NCBI GenBank assembly: GCA_022316685.1 | Contig: JAKJHU010000305.1 | Location: forward strand, 177,303-241,302 | DNA length: 64,000 nucleotides | Reading direction: 5' to 3' | From: Progne subis subis | Lineage: Eukaryota > Chordata > Aves > Passeriformes > Hirundinidae | Part shown: positions 54,311 through 64,000 of the stretch, piece by piece | How positions within the stretch are numbered: the first letter of the stretch is position 1 | Layout: every line of letters begins with the position of its first letter | Program-made: the position numbers and the translations under genes | Notes under the pieces: model-generated | What the model saw: the letters and a program-made list of their open reading frames with translations, nothing else | Database searches by the model: none | What the model was told of the DNA's origin: nothing

Positions 54311-55914
54311 ATATTTTTGTGGTTCTGATGTGCCAGGCCAACGAATCCACACAGTCCAAAAAACACGGTTTTCCCTAGCCTCTACCTGGCTAGAAGCAGG
54401 GCCCCTCTAAGCCTGATTATCCCTATTTCCCTGGGTAACCGGAGCTGCTTCCTTCTTGCTAGAACTGCCTCTCACAGTCTTGCCATCCAACAATTCATGC
54501 AGCCGTTGTGTCATAGCATCAGTAGATTCTCCATCCCATCTTTTCATGTTTTCTCCACAATCACGCAGGAAGGACCACAGCTTAGCCCGTGGATGCCTTT
54601 TCCCTCTCTATCTAGGGAACGTTTGCATGTGGTGCCAGAGCCCCTAACTTGTACTGCAGAGATCTGGAGAATGTTCTCCTTGAGTTCTTTGAGATCCTCC
54701 TCCATCTTGTCTGCTAATCCCCACACCTGTGTTTCCAAAGCTGCGATTCTTGCATGTGTTGGACCATGCACGGCATCTGCATATGTTCAGAGCTTCTTCG
54801 CCATATCAAGCACAGTCTCCTCTGTCTCATCCCGCTTCATTATTGCTAAAGCAGAGGAGTATTCTTGTGGCCCAAGTCGTACAAGTTTTCGCCACATTAC
54901 AGGTGTACATGGTACCAAGTCGGGGTTCCTAGTGTTTAGGTCATCTGAGAAGACAATCTCCGCCACTGCCATTTCTCTCAAGCGCTGAATCCCTTGTTCA
55001 ATGGTTTTCCACTGAGTTTGCTGCAGATAGAGATCGTCGGCACACAGATATCTTTGTGCCACACTTCCCAGGACCCGTTCCCAGAGACTGCAAGGACTAG
55101 CCTCCCTCATATTTCTTGGTCAATAACTGGATCATGTGATAGGGATCCAAGATGTCTCGCTTTAGTGCTATCCAGAATTGTAGCCTCGCCTGCAGCATCC
55201 CAAAGACGGACTAACCAACTAATTATAGATTCATCATGTCGTCGAGTATAATCCTTTCTTAGGCCACGAAGGTCCTTCAGGGAAAAGGACTCAATAGTAT
55301 CTCCTGATCTTGTAGCAGTTGGTCAGGCTCCTGATCTTGTAGCAGTTGGTTGGGCTCTTGATGTTGCAGCAGCTGGTTGGGCTCCTGATCTTGTAGCAGC
55401 TGGTTGGGCTTCTGATCGTGTGCTAGTTGGTTGGACTCCCGATCTTGTACCAGTTGGTTGGGCTTCTGATTCTGTATCAGTTGCTTCAGCTTCTGATTGT
55501 GTGTCAGTTGGTTTGACTCCTGACTGGGTGTCAGGAGGCACTGAGGATCTTTTACTTGAATCATCATCTACTGGTTGATCGGTTTTGTCCTGTGTGCTTT
55601 TTTTCCTTCTTTACTGCAGCAACTGCCGGTGTCTTAGCTTTACTGTCTGGTTTAGCTGCAGCCTGAATAGCTGTGGGGTTGGCTGCAGCCTGAGTGACTG
55701 ATTTATCTCCCTGCTCCCTTGCCTCTATCTGCTGCCCTACAGTGTTTAGCAGTGTGTGACTCATTCTAGAAAAGCTATAAACTATATAGAGGAAAGTCAC
55801 CAGGTGAAATACCAGGGAGGTGGGGTCTTTAACATTCAGGAGACTGAACATTCTCCAAAAGTGATGTAACTGACTTAAAAGAGAAGAAGGAAAAAAGAGG
55901 CTGAAGAGCCTCAT
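54311..55914 (-). pseudogene. ERV-D gag remnant
   Basis: A likely N-terminal part (from about MSHTLLNTVGQQIEAREQG, ~55767) is Ala- and Lys-rich. A Gln/Asn/Leu repeat region (55303-55545) follows, then a capsid-like segment at 54787-55110 (WRKLVRLGPQEYSSALAIM) and a coiled-coil-like part at 54544-54771. I see no zinc knuckle. Frames are interrupted several times. Confidence 0.55.
55303..55518 (-). repeat. 27-bp tandem repeat inside gag, 8 units
   Basis: On the plus strand units read CCTGATCTTGTAGCAGTTGG + TTGGGCT with variants, starting every 27 bases from 55303. On the minus strand they encode a nine-residue pattern, Asn-Gln-Leu-Leu-Gln-Asp-Gln-Glu-Pro. A partial ninth unit follows. Confidence 0.9.
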
Positions 55915-56356
55915 CTCCTACTCCTCCTCTAACAAACTGGGCGCAGTTATTGATAAATCTTTAAAACATGCTGCTGGAACTAGGACGCAGGGTAGGACGA
56001 AAAAACCATAAACTGAACATACCCAGAACAAACTCTAGTATCTTTACAAGCTTCTTGTAAACTATAATCACTGAACCTAGCAAAATAACTATTCTAATTT
56101 GTGCATATCTAGTGTAAAAGCTGTATGTTAAGGACAATATTGGAGCTATTTCTGGATAGGAAAACAAACTTAGGGACTAGAAAGGTATTAAGACTTCAAA
56201 AAAGCTTAGGGAACAGAAATGCAGAAAAGACTCTATTCTAAGAGACGTTAAGACTTTAAGAAGCAACATGGCCACTGTCTGTTTAATCCCTACCCAAAGG
56301 ACAACAAAAAAAATGCAGTTAATAGTAATTAATACAAGTTTTTTCTACTCTGTTTT

Positions 56357-56374
56357 GCCCCACGTTGGGCGCCA
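56357..56374 (-). other. ERV-D primer-binding site, tRNA-Lys(1,2)
   Basis: On the minus strand TGGCGCCCAACGTGGGGC is an exact 18-base match to the well-known lysine-1,2 primer site. It lies 10 bases inside the 5' LTR. This primer is used by foamy viruses, to which ERVL elements are related. Confidence 0.9.
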
Positions 56375-56384
56375 ATTAAGTGTA

Positions 56385-57051
56385 TGTCCTGGTTTGGAAA
56401 CAAATTTGGGGGAAAACCCCTGTATAGGATCCCTCTAGGAAGTCAAACCCAAGTGGCCCCTCCCTCTAACCAGTCTGGAAAAAAAAAAAAACCTTTGTGG
56501 AGAAAAGTGGAAAAAACTATTTTACTAAACAAATAAAGTGCATACAAGTATAAAGAATGAATAATATGAAACAATAAAACTTCTCGTTCTGGAGTGAGAT
56601 GGCAAATTGAGAAAGTCCTTGCCGTGGGTGGAGCTCGGCTCTCTCTCAGTCTCTCCTCAGTCCCAGTCCCTCCGGCGCTGCTGGAAAATGCCGAGCTCCA
56701 GGCCCCGGTGGGCCGCAGGTGCAGCCCCCAGGGCTCCCCTGGGTTTTCAGTCCAGAGCAGGTTTAAACAGTTCTAAGAAAAAAAGGAAGAAAAAAAAACC
56801 AGTCCAGGGAACTTCTCTGCCCTAGCTAGCTGAAATTAACTAAAAGCAAAAAGATCTCTGTCCTGCAGTGTCTCCAAACCTCCGCCGAACACCGTCCGGA
56901 GAAGAATGTGGAGGAGTCAGGCAGTTTTCTCAAAACAAACTCCGCGCTTCTCCTTGCTCGTAGAACCAGTCTTAAAGGCACAGGACTCAATATACAGCAC
57001 AAACAGAACAGACGATTGGGGATACAAGCATCATAAAGTTACCCTAGGACA
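56385..57051 (-). repeat. ERV-D 5' LTR
   Basis: 667 bases. Its outer end (57051) abuts class I gag sequence. Confidence 0.9.
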
Positions 57052-58140
57052 CCCTATATTCTGCCTCTTGGGCACTGCTTCCCAGATTCCTCGGATAATC
57101 ATCCACCAGAGATCACTCATATTCTGCCTGTGTCTTTCATTCTGATTATTCCAGCCTGGATCTTGCATAGGCCATTTCTGATTCCCCTGGTCTGGCCCCT
57201 GACATTCTCTATCCCAAACCCTTATCCCTGAATGTCTAATCTTTTCTCTTTCTTCCATGATAAACAAGATTCCTAAGATAGACTGCAGTTCCACCCAGGT
57301 GTATATATTTTGCCCCAAGAACTGATCTAATCTCTCTGTCACTCCAAGAGGATCCTCTAGCAGCCTGCCCAGCTCCTTCTTAAACTCCCTGACATCCCCT
57401 GTGTTCAGGGGAACACTCACATCACCAACAGGTCTCTGTTCTGGGTTTGCCATTGGAACTTTTCTAAGTGGGTATAGTCCATCTTCCATTTTTGCTTCCC
57501 CATCCCCATCATCACTTCTCCCCGTCCCCACACCTCTAGTTCTATGTGCTACTGGCTCCTCCTGAATAGGGGGTGTGTTTGCATTTACAGGAGGACCCTT
57601 GGGGGCTTGGGGTTGAACGGGCTGATTAGGTTGCCTATAAGGGGCTGGGAGGTGATCTAACGGATCCTAGGGCTCGTGTCTGTCTTTTTTGGCTGCTTGC
57701 CCTCTAATTTGTAAAGGATAGATTGGAAAATCCTTGATTCCTTGCCTTCGAGTGACAAATTGACCTTTTTCCATGGGAAGCCACAGGCCAGCATATTCGC
57801 TTTCTTCCTGATTGAAAGGTTTGTTTGAATTCACATACAAATTCAAAACCTGGCAAATCCAACCTTCAAAGGATCTGCACTTTGGCCAATATAAATTATC
57901 TTTCTGGATCATTTCCTTTGTCCATTCAAACATACAATAATTAATCATTTTCTGCTTACTTTTTCCTCTTCAGGATTCCCATGCATCCCAGTATCGTAAC
58001 ATCATCCCCAGTGGACTGTCCTGAGGGATGCTCCCCTTCTGAGAACCCCCCTCACAGTTCCCAGGTATACCAGGCTCTTGTCAATTTCCTTCATAATTCA
58101 CAGCCCCTGGTTCTAAGGAGTTAATTTTCCTTGGACTCAT
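57052..58140 (-). pseudogene. ERV-E: class I (gamma-like) gag remnant
   Basis: The minus strand reads as a gammaretrovirus-type gag. The matrix has SPLGMMLRYW and WTKEMIQKDNLYWPK (57667-58010). The capsid has EFKKELGRLLEDPLGVTERLDQF and FLGQNIYTWVELQSILGILF-like text at 57130-57430. The likely start ATG is 58138-58140; a stop follows after 19 codons. The gene is cut at 57052 by the ERV-D LTR, so the rest of gag, pol and env are missing. Confidence 0.75.
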
Positions 58141-59338
58141 TTTTGGTGGCAACAAATCAAGAAACTGACGGTACCAGGAGAATCTTGGTCTCCCTCACTC
58201 ACTTCATGGTTCAATCCTCTCACTTATTATTCTGTTGCACTATCTTGTCTTTACCAAGAGTTTACCTCATGCCTAATTCAATCTTTCTCCCAATCTGTCT
58301 TCCCTGACTATATCCTTCTAGCCACTTCCCCTTGCAATCTCTCTTAGTCTCTTATACTAAAGTTACCAACTATTTTCTTATCAAAGAAAATTGAACTTGA
58401 CTCAATTGCTCCCCTCCTTATTCACCTCGCCCAGTGATCAGATCGCTCCCTTCTCCTCGAGGACCTTCCCCTGGGTTCTTGGGCTGGGACCCTCCCTGCC
58501 AGTCCCTCCCAGGGATCCTCACTCCTTCTCTCTTTTCACTTCCCTCCTTTCCCAGCTGGTCTCCTCACAGAGAGCTGAAAACGCGGTACTGGGAGGTTTG
58601 CACTTGCTTCTGGGGTCTGGGCTACCAGCCCCCATTTTAGATATTCTGCACACACACAAATATACAGCTGCCTGCCTGCTCAACCCCGTGATACTTACAC
58701 AGTCCATTTTCCCACACAGTTCTTGTGCACAAGATGTTTTACAGGCACCTTTACCTTTAGCCATCACTCCAATGGGAGCTTTTATGAATGCCTCCTTTTG
58801 CTAGCTTCTTTTTCTTATGCATTATCGTAATTGGAACTCCTTCTCCAAGGGAGTCTGGTCTAAGCTCGGGACCACCTTAAAAGAGCTGGTGGGGAGCTCT
58901 GTAGTGGTGTGGGATTTGGTTTTGGTTTTATTGTATGTGCTATTAATTTATGGTTCGTTCTATGTACCCCGGTTTGTTCCCCCTAATGATCTTTCCCTGC
59001 TCTTCTCCCCTCCAACCGTTATATGTCAATCCCCCTCTCCCCCCTCCTCTGGGGTCTGCCTGTCATCTTGGGGCCTTCCCCTGGAGCTAGAAAGTTCTTC
59101 CAAGGGCATCGAGTGATAGGTCAGAACCAGAGGGGTCCCTCCTCATCATTCGTGTATGGTTTATGAAAATACCATTCATGCGTGTGACCCCTCCCCAGTG
59201 ATCTCTGATTTGCTCACCCACTGCCTCTTCTCCTGGTTCCACCCCCAGATAATAGCTGCTGGCAAGCAGCCTGGGGGTCTCTGCCTAGGCAGTTACCTGG
59301 AGGTCAGGAGGTCCCACGCCGGGGCTCCAATTAAATCT
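58141..59338 (-). other. ERV-E leader
   Basis: This is non-coding sequence between the presumed LTR and gag on the minus strand. A candidate primer site (TTGGAGCCCCGGCGTGGGA) lies at ~59314-59332, a few bases inside the LTR. I could not assign it to a tRNA with confidence. Confidence 0.4.
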
Positions 59339-59539
59339 TGTGACCCGTTCAGCAGAGTCCGCATTTCTATCTCCACCGTCGTTGCCCTGCACCACCTGTG
59401 CCTGCTGCCAAGGTCGTGTGGGATGCAAGGCCCCACAGGATCGGGTTAGCTGGCACGGCCAGCTGTCCGTACCTTTCCACACCACGGTGCCTGAGCTAGC
59501 CCGGGCGAGCGTGGAGACCACGCTTAAGGAACCGCAACA
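59339..59539 (-). repeat. ERV-E 5' LTR (short, possibly truncated)
   Basis: On the minus strand it runs from TGTTGCGGTTCC to AACGGGTCACA. At 201 bases it is short for a class I LTR, so the outer end may be missing. It joins the satellite at 59540. Confidence 0.4.
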
Positions 59540-59544
59540 TCCTT

Positions 59545-62205
59545 CTTTTATTTTCATTTCTTGATGGATTGCAGCATTTGAATTGGTGTACATTTGGCGA
59601 GTGTTGGTCCTTTTCAGTGCCTTTCATTTCAGCTCAGTCCATTTGGTCACAATCACTCCGGTTCCAAATTTTTCCTTTTTGCATTTATTCGCATTGTTTC
59701 ACACCATATCTCCTTACCTGAGCGTTTGTTAAATTTTTTCAGTTGCTTGCTCTGCACTTCCTATCATCCTGTTCACTTTTTGTTTTTCACGTGCTTTCAA
59801 CATTTTCCTATTTTCATTTTAAGCTTGCATTTCTTTAATTTCTTTACCTCTCCTTCTTCTGTTTCATTTTCTTGCCTGATTGCAGCATTTGAATTGGCGT
59901 ATGTTTGGCAAGTGCTGGTCCTTTTCAGTGCCCTCATTTCAGCTCAGTCCATTTGGTCTCAATCACACTGATTCCAAATTATCTTGGTTGTTTTCATTTG
60001 CATTGTTTCTCATCATATCTCCTTTCCTGAGCGTTTGTTAGACTTTGTTCCCTGTTTTCAAGATTTCAATGACAATTAAACGGACAAGCTTCACTCCCTT
60101 TCCCTGCACTTCTTGTCATCCCATTCACTTTTTGCTTTTCATGTTCTTTCAAGTTTTTTCATTTTAAGCTTGCATTTCTTCAATTTCTTTTCCTCTCCTT
60201 CTTTTATTTACATTTGGTACCAGGTGTCAACAGTTGAATTGGATTTTTTTGACAAATGTTGGTCCTTTTCAGTGCCCCTCATTCCATCTCAGTCCATTTG
60301 GTCACAATCACTCCTGTTCCAAATTATTTTGGTTGTTTTCATTCGCACTGTTTCGCATCATATCTCCTTTCCTCATCATTTGTTAGACTTTGTTCTCTGT
60401 ATTCAAGATTTCATTCTTCTTTCCTGAAAGGTAGACCTTGCTTTGGGAAAGGGAATGAAATCTTGCGATGTCAATGAAGATTAATTGGGCAAGCTTCCGT
60501 CCCTTTCCCTGCACATCTTGTCTTCCCATTCACTTTTTGCTTTTCACGGGCTTTCAAATTTTCCCTTTTTCATTTTAAGCTTGCATTTCTTCAATTTCAT
60601 TTTCTCTCCATCCTTCCTTTATTTCCACTTCTCACCTGGTTGCAGCTTTTGAATTGGAGTACTTTTGGCAAGTGTTGGTCCTTTTCAGTGCCCTTCATTT
60701 CATCTCAGTCCATATGGTCTAAATCACTCCCATTCCCAGTTTTCTCCTTTTTTTTTTTTTTTTTTTTTAAATTTACACTGTTTCCAGTCATATTTCTATT
60801 CCTGAGTGATTGCTCAACTTGTTCTCTGTTTTCAAAATTTCAATGAGTGTTACTTGGGAAGCTTTTGTCCTTTTCCTTGCACTTCTTGTCATCCCATTGG
60901 ATTTTGGCTTCACATGTGCTTTCAAAAAAATTTTTTTTTTTCATGTTAACCTTGCATTTCTTCAATTTCTAATCTTCTCTTTCCATTATTTCAATTTCTT
61001 GCCTGATGTCAGAATATGATTTGGAGTAACATTGACAAGTGTTGGTCCTTTTCAGTGCCCCTCATTTTATCTCAGTCAATTTGGTCACAATCTCTCCGAT
61101 CCCAGATTTTCTCGTTAGTTTTCATTTGCAGTTTCATTATATATCATTTCCTGAGATGTTGTTTGACTTTGTTCTCTGTATTAAAGATTTCATTCCCTTT
61201 CATGAAGGGACGACTTTCCTCTCGGATACCGAATGAAATCTTGCCATTTCAATGAAGATTAATTGGGCAAGCTTCCGTCCCTTTCCCTGCACTTCTTGTC
61301 ATCCCACCCACTTTTTACTTTTCACGTTCTGTGTGAATTTTCCCTTTTTCCTTTTAAGCTTGCTTTTTTATAATTTTCTTTTCTTCCTTTCTTTTATTTA
61401 CCTTTCTTGCCTGATTTCAGCATTTGAATTGGAGTACTTTTGACAAGTGTTGGTTTTTCTCAGTGCCTCTCATTTAATCTCAGACTTATTCGGTTTCAAT
61501 TAGTTCCAGTTCCAAATTTTCCCATAGGTTTTCATTCGCACTTCTTTGCAGCATATCTCATTTCTGAGCATTTATTAGACGCTGTTCCCTGTTTTACAAG
61601 ATTTCAATGAAGATTAATTGGGCAAGCTTCTCTTCCTTTCCCTGTACTTCTTGTCATCCCATTCACTTTTTCTTTTTACATGCTTTCAAAATATTCCCTT
61701 TTTCAATTTAAGTTTGAATATCTTCTATATGTTTTCCTCTCCTTCCTTTTTTTCCATTTCTTGACGGATTGCAGCATTTGATTTGGTGTACATTTGTCAA
61801 GTGTTGGTCCTTTTCACTGCCCCTCATTTCATCTCAGTCCATGTGGCCTCACTCATTTTGGTTCCAAATTTCGTCAGTTTTCATTCACACTGTTTCTTAT
61901 CATATCTCCTTTCCTTTCCTATTTTAAATATTCCAGAGAAAATACTTCCTTTCAGGAAAGGAAATATAAACTTGCAATTTCAATGAAGATTAATTGGGCA
62001 AGCTTCCTATCCCTCTCCCTGCACTTCTTGTCAGCCCATTAACTTTTTGATTTTCACATGCTTTCAAATTTTTCGATTTTTCAATTTAAGCTTGCATTTC
62101 TTCAAGATCTTTTCCCCTCCTTTATTTCCATTTCTAGCCTGATTACAGCGTTTGAATTGGAGAAATATTGGCAAGTGTTGGTCCATTTCAAAGCCTGTCA
62201 TTTTA
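59545..62205. repeat. Long-period satellite, 8 diverged units of ~310-415 bp
   Basis: The anchor GCATTTGAATTGG, or a variant, occurs at about 59573, 59885, 60231, 60648, 61010, 61420, 61773 and 62146. It is followed each time by GTGTTGGTCCTTTTCAGTGCC, CATTTCATCTCAGTCC, and further on AAGCTTGCATTTCTTCAATT. The sequence is T-rich on the plus strand. Units vary in length by internal deletions. The small open frames repeat with the units and are not genes. Confidence 0.9.
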
Positions 62206-62269
62206 TCATCCCTACCTCTCCCAACTATCACAAAACCCCTCACACTGCAATCCTCACTTTACACTACAC

Positions 62270-62885
62270 CTTGCTATGCCCCACCGCCCTCCCAGGGAAC
62301 AAGTCCATCCCCACATCCCAGCTCACCCTGGCCCCAAGCAGTGTCCAGCCATGGCCTGTGTCCTGGCGCTGCAGGCCCTTGGCAAGAGTCTCTCCCAGGC
62401 AGCAATTCCTGCTCTTCCCTGCTCTGGGGCAGCAGCTGCAAGTTGATTTGCTCCCTGGGCTCTGGCCCAGCCCCAAGCCAGGGCCGGGACCTTTCCCCAG
62501 AGCTCTGTGGCCACTGCAATGCTCACAGCTTTGAGGCTGCTGCAGCTCCAGGAGTCTTTGGACACCGCTCCCGGGGATGCCCAGGCTGCCACTCTTGGGC
62601 TGTCTGTGCAGGGCAGGGGCCTGCACTCCATGATCCTGCTGCTTCCCTCCCAGCTCAGCCTTAGTGTCTCCTCCAGGTGCTGCCAGAGCTCTTGGGACCA
62701 GGTCAGGAGGTGCATAGCCCCAACATTCCCCTCTCTGGGACATCACTGTGCTGGCAGCTCCAAGTTTTCCCTCTCTGTGGCACCATGGCTGGGGGCAGCT
62801 CTAACATTCCATGTATTGGAGATGCTCCAAGGGAAGCATCCAGAGCCACACACAGTCATCAAACTGACCAGCCACTGAGCACCTC
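62270..62885. repeat. Inverted copy of 42362-42955
   Basis: This reads as the reverse complement of the block near 42360-42955, from CTCCCAGGGAACAAGTCC to CACTGAGCACC, with many point differences and no coding constraint. Confidence 0.75.
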
Positions 62886-63189
62886 CAACTTGATGTAAGA
62901 GTTGGTCTGAAGTTCCCCTCATTTGCCTCATGATCATCACAAGGACCCTGAGGACCCCACTGCAGTTCTGGCCTGCTCAAGGTGGATGCTTGCCAATCGT
63001 CTGCAGGTGCATTTTCCTGTGTCACCACGCCACGGTACACTGGCTTTGAGCAGTGTAATGGCAGTTTCTGTACCTGAAGATTGCACTTGCTGCATGGTCC
63101 CTGCTTCATGACAATAGCCTATGAATTTCCCCACCTCTCGGCTAAGTGGACTTTCTGGGGTAACTTTGGTGGTCCCCCACAGAAAATCC
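62886..63189. other. No feature identified
   Basis: This is unique-looking sequence between two repeats. A minus-strand open frame (62937-63209) has no recognisable domain. Confidence 0.4.
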
Positions 63190-63760
63190 CTCATCTGCTT
63201 CACAACCACCGTGACAGATGGAGATCAAAGCCCCCTCTCAAGGACTGAGACATGAGACCCCTACAACCCCAATATGGGGGACTGGGGCTGACTCAACCAA
63301 AGCGAGATGTTTGCCTGCACGTGTGGTCGTTGGACCAAGAAGGCAATGGCTCTCGCTTACTGCTGAGAACATGGACTAACTGTTCCTGCTCGGTGGCTTC
63401 AATAGACTTATTTGCATTACTTGTTCCCCCCGCAATGGAGGACTACAATAAAAACCCCTGAGTAAACCAGAGATTTTGAGAGAGACTCTCCCCAACATGA
63501 AAGGCACACTCATCAACAGGAACACCAGGATTTCATCTCCACGTTTGGTAGCTATATCCCATTTTCCTCTCTCTCTTTTTCTATCTCTTTCTCTCACTCC
63601 TAATCCCTCTATCACATTGCTATGGGCAATCAATAAAAACTGCATTTGTTTTGATTCATACTGAAATCCCCTCTGTGCTTGGTTTTACATTCTGAGATCA
63701 GTAAACAAACCATTACGACCCCTGATTGTATGAACAGATTGTAATAAGTGGCAGCAGGAT
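63190..63760 (+). mobile_element. Possible solo LTR
   Basis: The segment contains AATAAAAACC near 63448 and CAATAAAAACTGC near 63630, and a C/T-rich block, as in LTR R/U5 regions. Its ends are not clear and there is no target duplication, so this is a suggestion only. Confidence 0.3.
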
Positions 63761-63814
63761 CATGGAGTGCAGGCTCCTGTTGGGTTCTTTTGTTTGTGTT
63801 CTTTTTTGAACTTT

Positions 63815-64000
63815 TCCTGTTGGCTCTGGGCAAAGCTCTGTAGGTCTATGTGCCACTTGCCTGTGGCACTGTGGAGGTGGCCAGGGGGACCTTCCCGAGC
63901 TGTGTGCACAGCAATGCACATCAGCCCAGGCCGGGGGTGCTCAGTGCCCGCTCAGTTTTGCTGTCTGGCTGTGGCTCTGGACGCTTCCCTTGGAGCGTCT
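63815..64000. repeat. Direct copy of 42240-42422, continues past the window
   Basis: From GGCTCTGGGCAAAGCTCTG to the last base, the sequence matches 42245-42422 with few differences. Confidence 0.85.

Larger units (their letters stand above)
50408..57051 (-). mobile_element. ERV-D: class III (ERVL-like) provirus, no env
   Basis: This is a 6.6 kb provirus on the minus strand: 5' LTR 57051-56385, a lysine-type primer site, gag, protease, RT, RNase H, integrase, polypurine tract and 3' LTR 51067-50408. The LTRs begin TGTCCTAGGG and end CCAGGACA and differ at roughly 18 sites by eye. The pol type (YIDD box, DTD protease), the lack of env and the foamy-virus-like tRNA-Lys1,2 primer fit ERVL-like elements. 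Left and right flanks belong to different retroviruses and there is no target duplication. All genes are interrupted. Confidence 0.85.

Noticed and set aside
1..64000. tRNA, rRNA or snRNA genes
   Set aside because: I saw no A/B box pair, cloverleaf or rRNA core sequence; the only tRNA-related strings are retroviral primer sites.

Overview
The window looks like bird nuclear DNA, most likely from a songbird. The evidence is many 3' ends of CR1 LINEs, a single-exon olfactory receptor of the bird-expanded OR14-like type, a two-exon C2H2 zinc-finger gene of a type common in passerines, and dense avian endogenous retroviruses (ERVs) of classes I, II and III. There is no bacterial or phage signal. 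Only two loci look like candidate host protein-coding genes. The rest is repeats, retroviral remains and non-coding sequence. A W chromosome, a pericentromeric or subtelomeric region, or an unplaced repeat-rich scaffold would all fit; the sequence alone does not decide.

Layout. 1-21001 is a large inverted repeat. The left arm is 1-~4480, the right arm ~16665-21001, and each arm carries a ~1.58 kb LTR, a 320 bp LTR and CR1 pieces. The ~12 kb between the arms holds an intact olfactory receptor gene (5003-5938, minus), two adjacent minisatellites (12385-13160), and a zinc-finger gene with a frameshift in its last finger (14043-15326, minus). The inner end of the right arm is a fold-back junction near 16665. 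21002-31300 has no intact gene. It contains CR1 elements, a 38-bp-type minisatellite, and a second, direct copy (~26180-30540) of the olfactory receptor segment whose receptor is a pseudogene.

31295-39028 is a ~186 bp tandem repeat followed by an env-less class II provirus on the plus strand (ERV-A). 39029-44096 is GC-rich, then T/G-rich, then a (GGGAT)n tract, then AT-rich non-coding DNA. 44097-59539 is a pile of four retroviral elements: ERV-B (minus, alpharetrovirus-like env), ERV-C (plus pol fragment), ERV-D (minus, class III ERVL-like, two LTRs) and ERV-E (minus, class I gag). 59545-62205 is a long-period satellite. The right edge repeats, partly inverted, a block also present at 42240-42960.

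The most unusual object is inside ERV-B. An intron-less, 5'-truncated copy of the cellular gene CEPT1 (choline/ethanolamine phosphotransferase 1) lies in the same orientation between a gag fragment and env. This is the layout of a gene-transducing retrovirus of the gag-host gene-env kind. Just upstream of and overlapping env is an open 176-codon cysteine-rich reading frame that I do not recognise. Both are now fossils or near-fossils, and the interpretation needs comparison with other loci.
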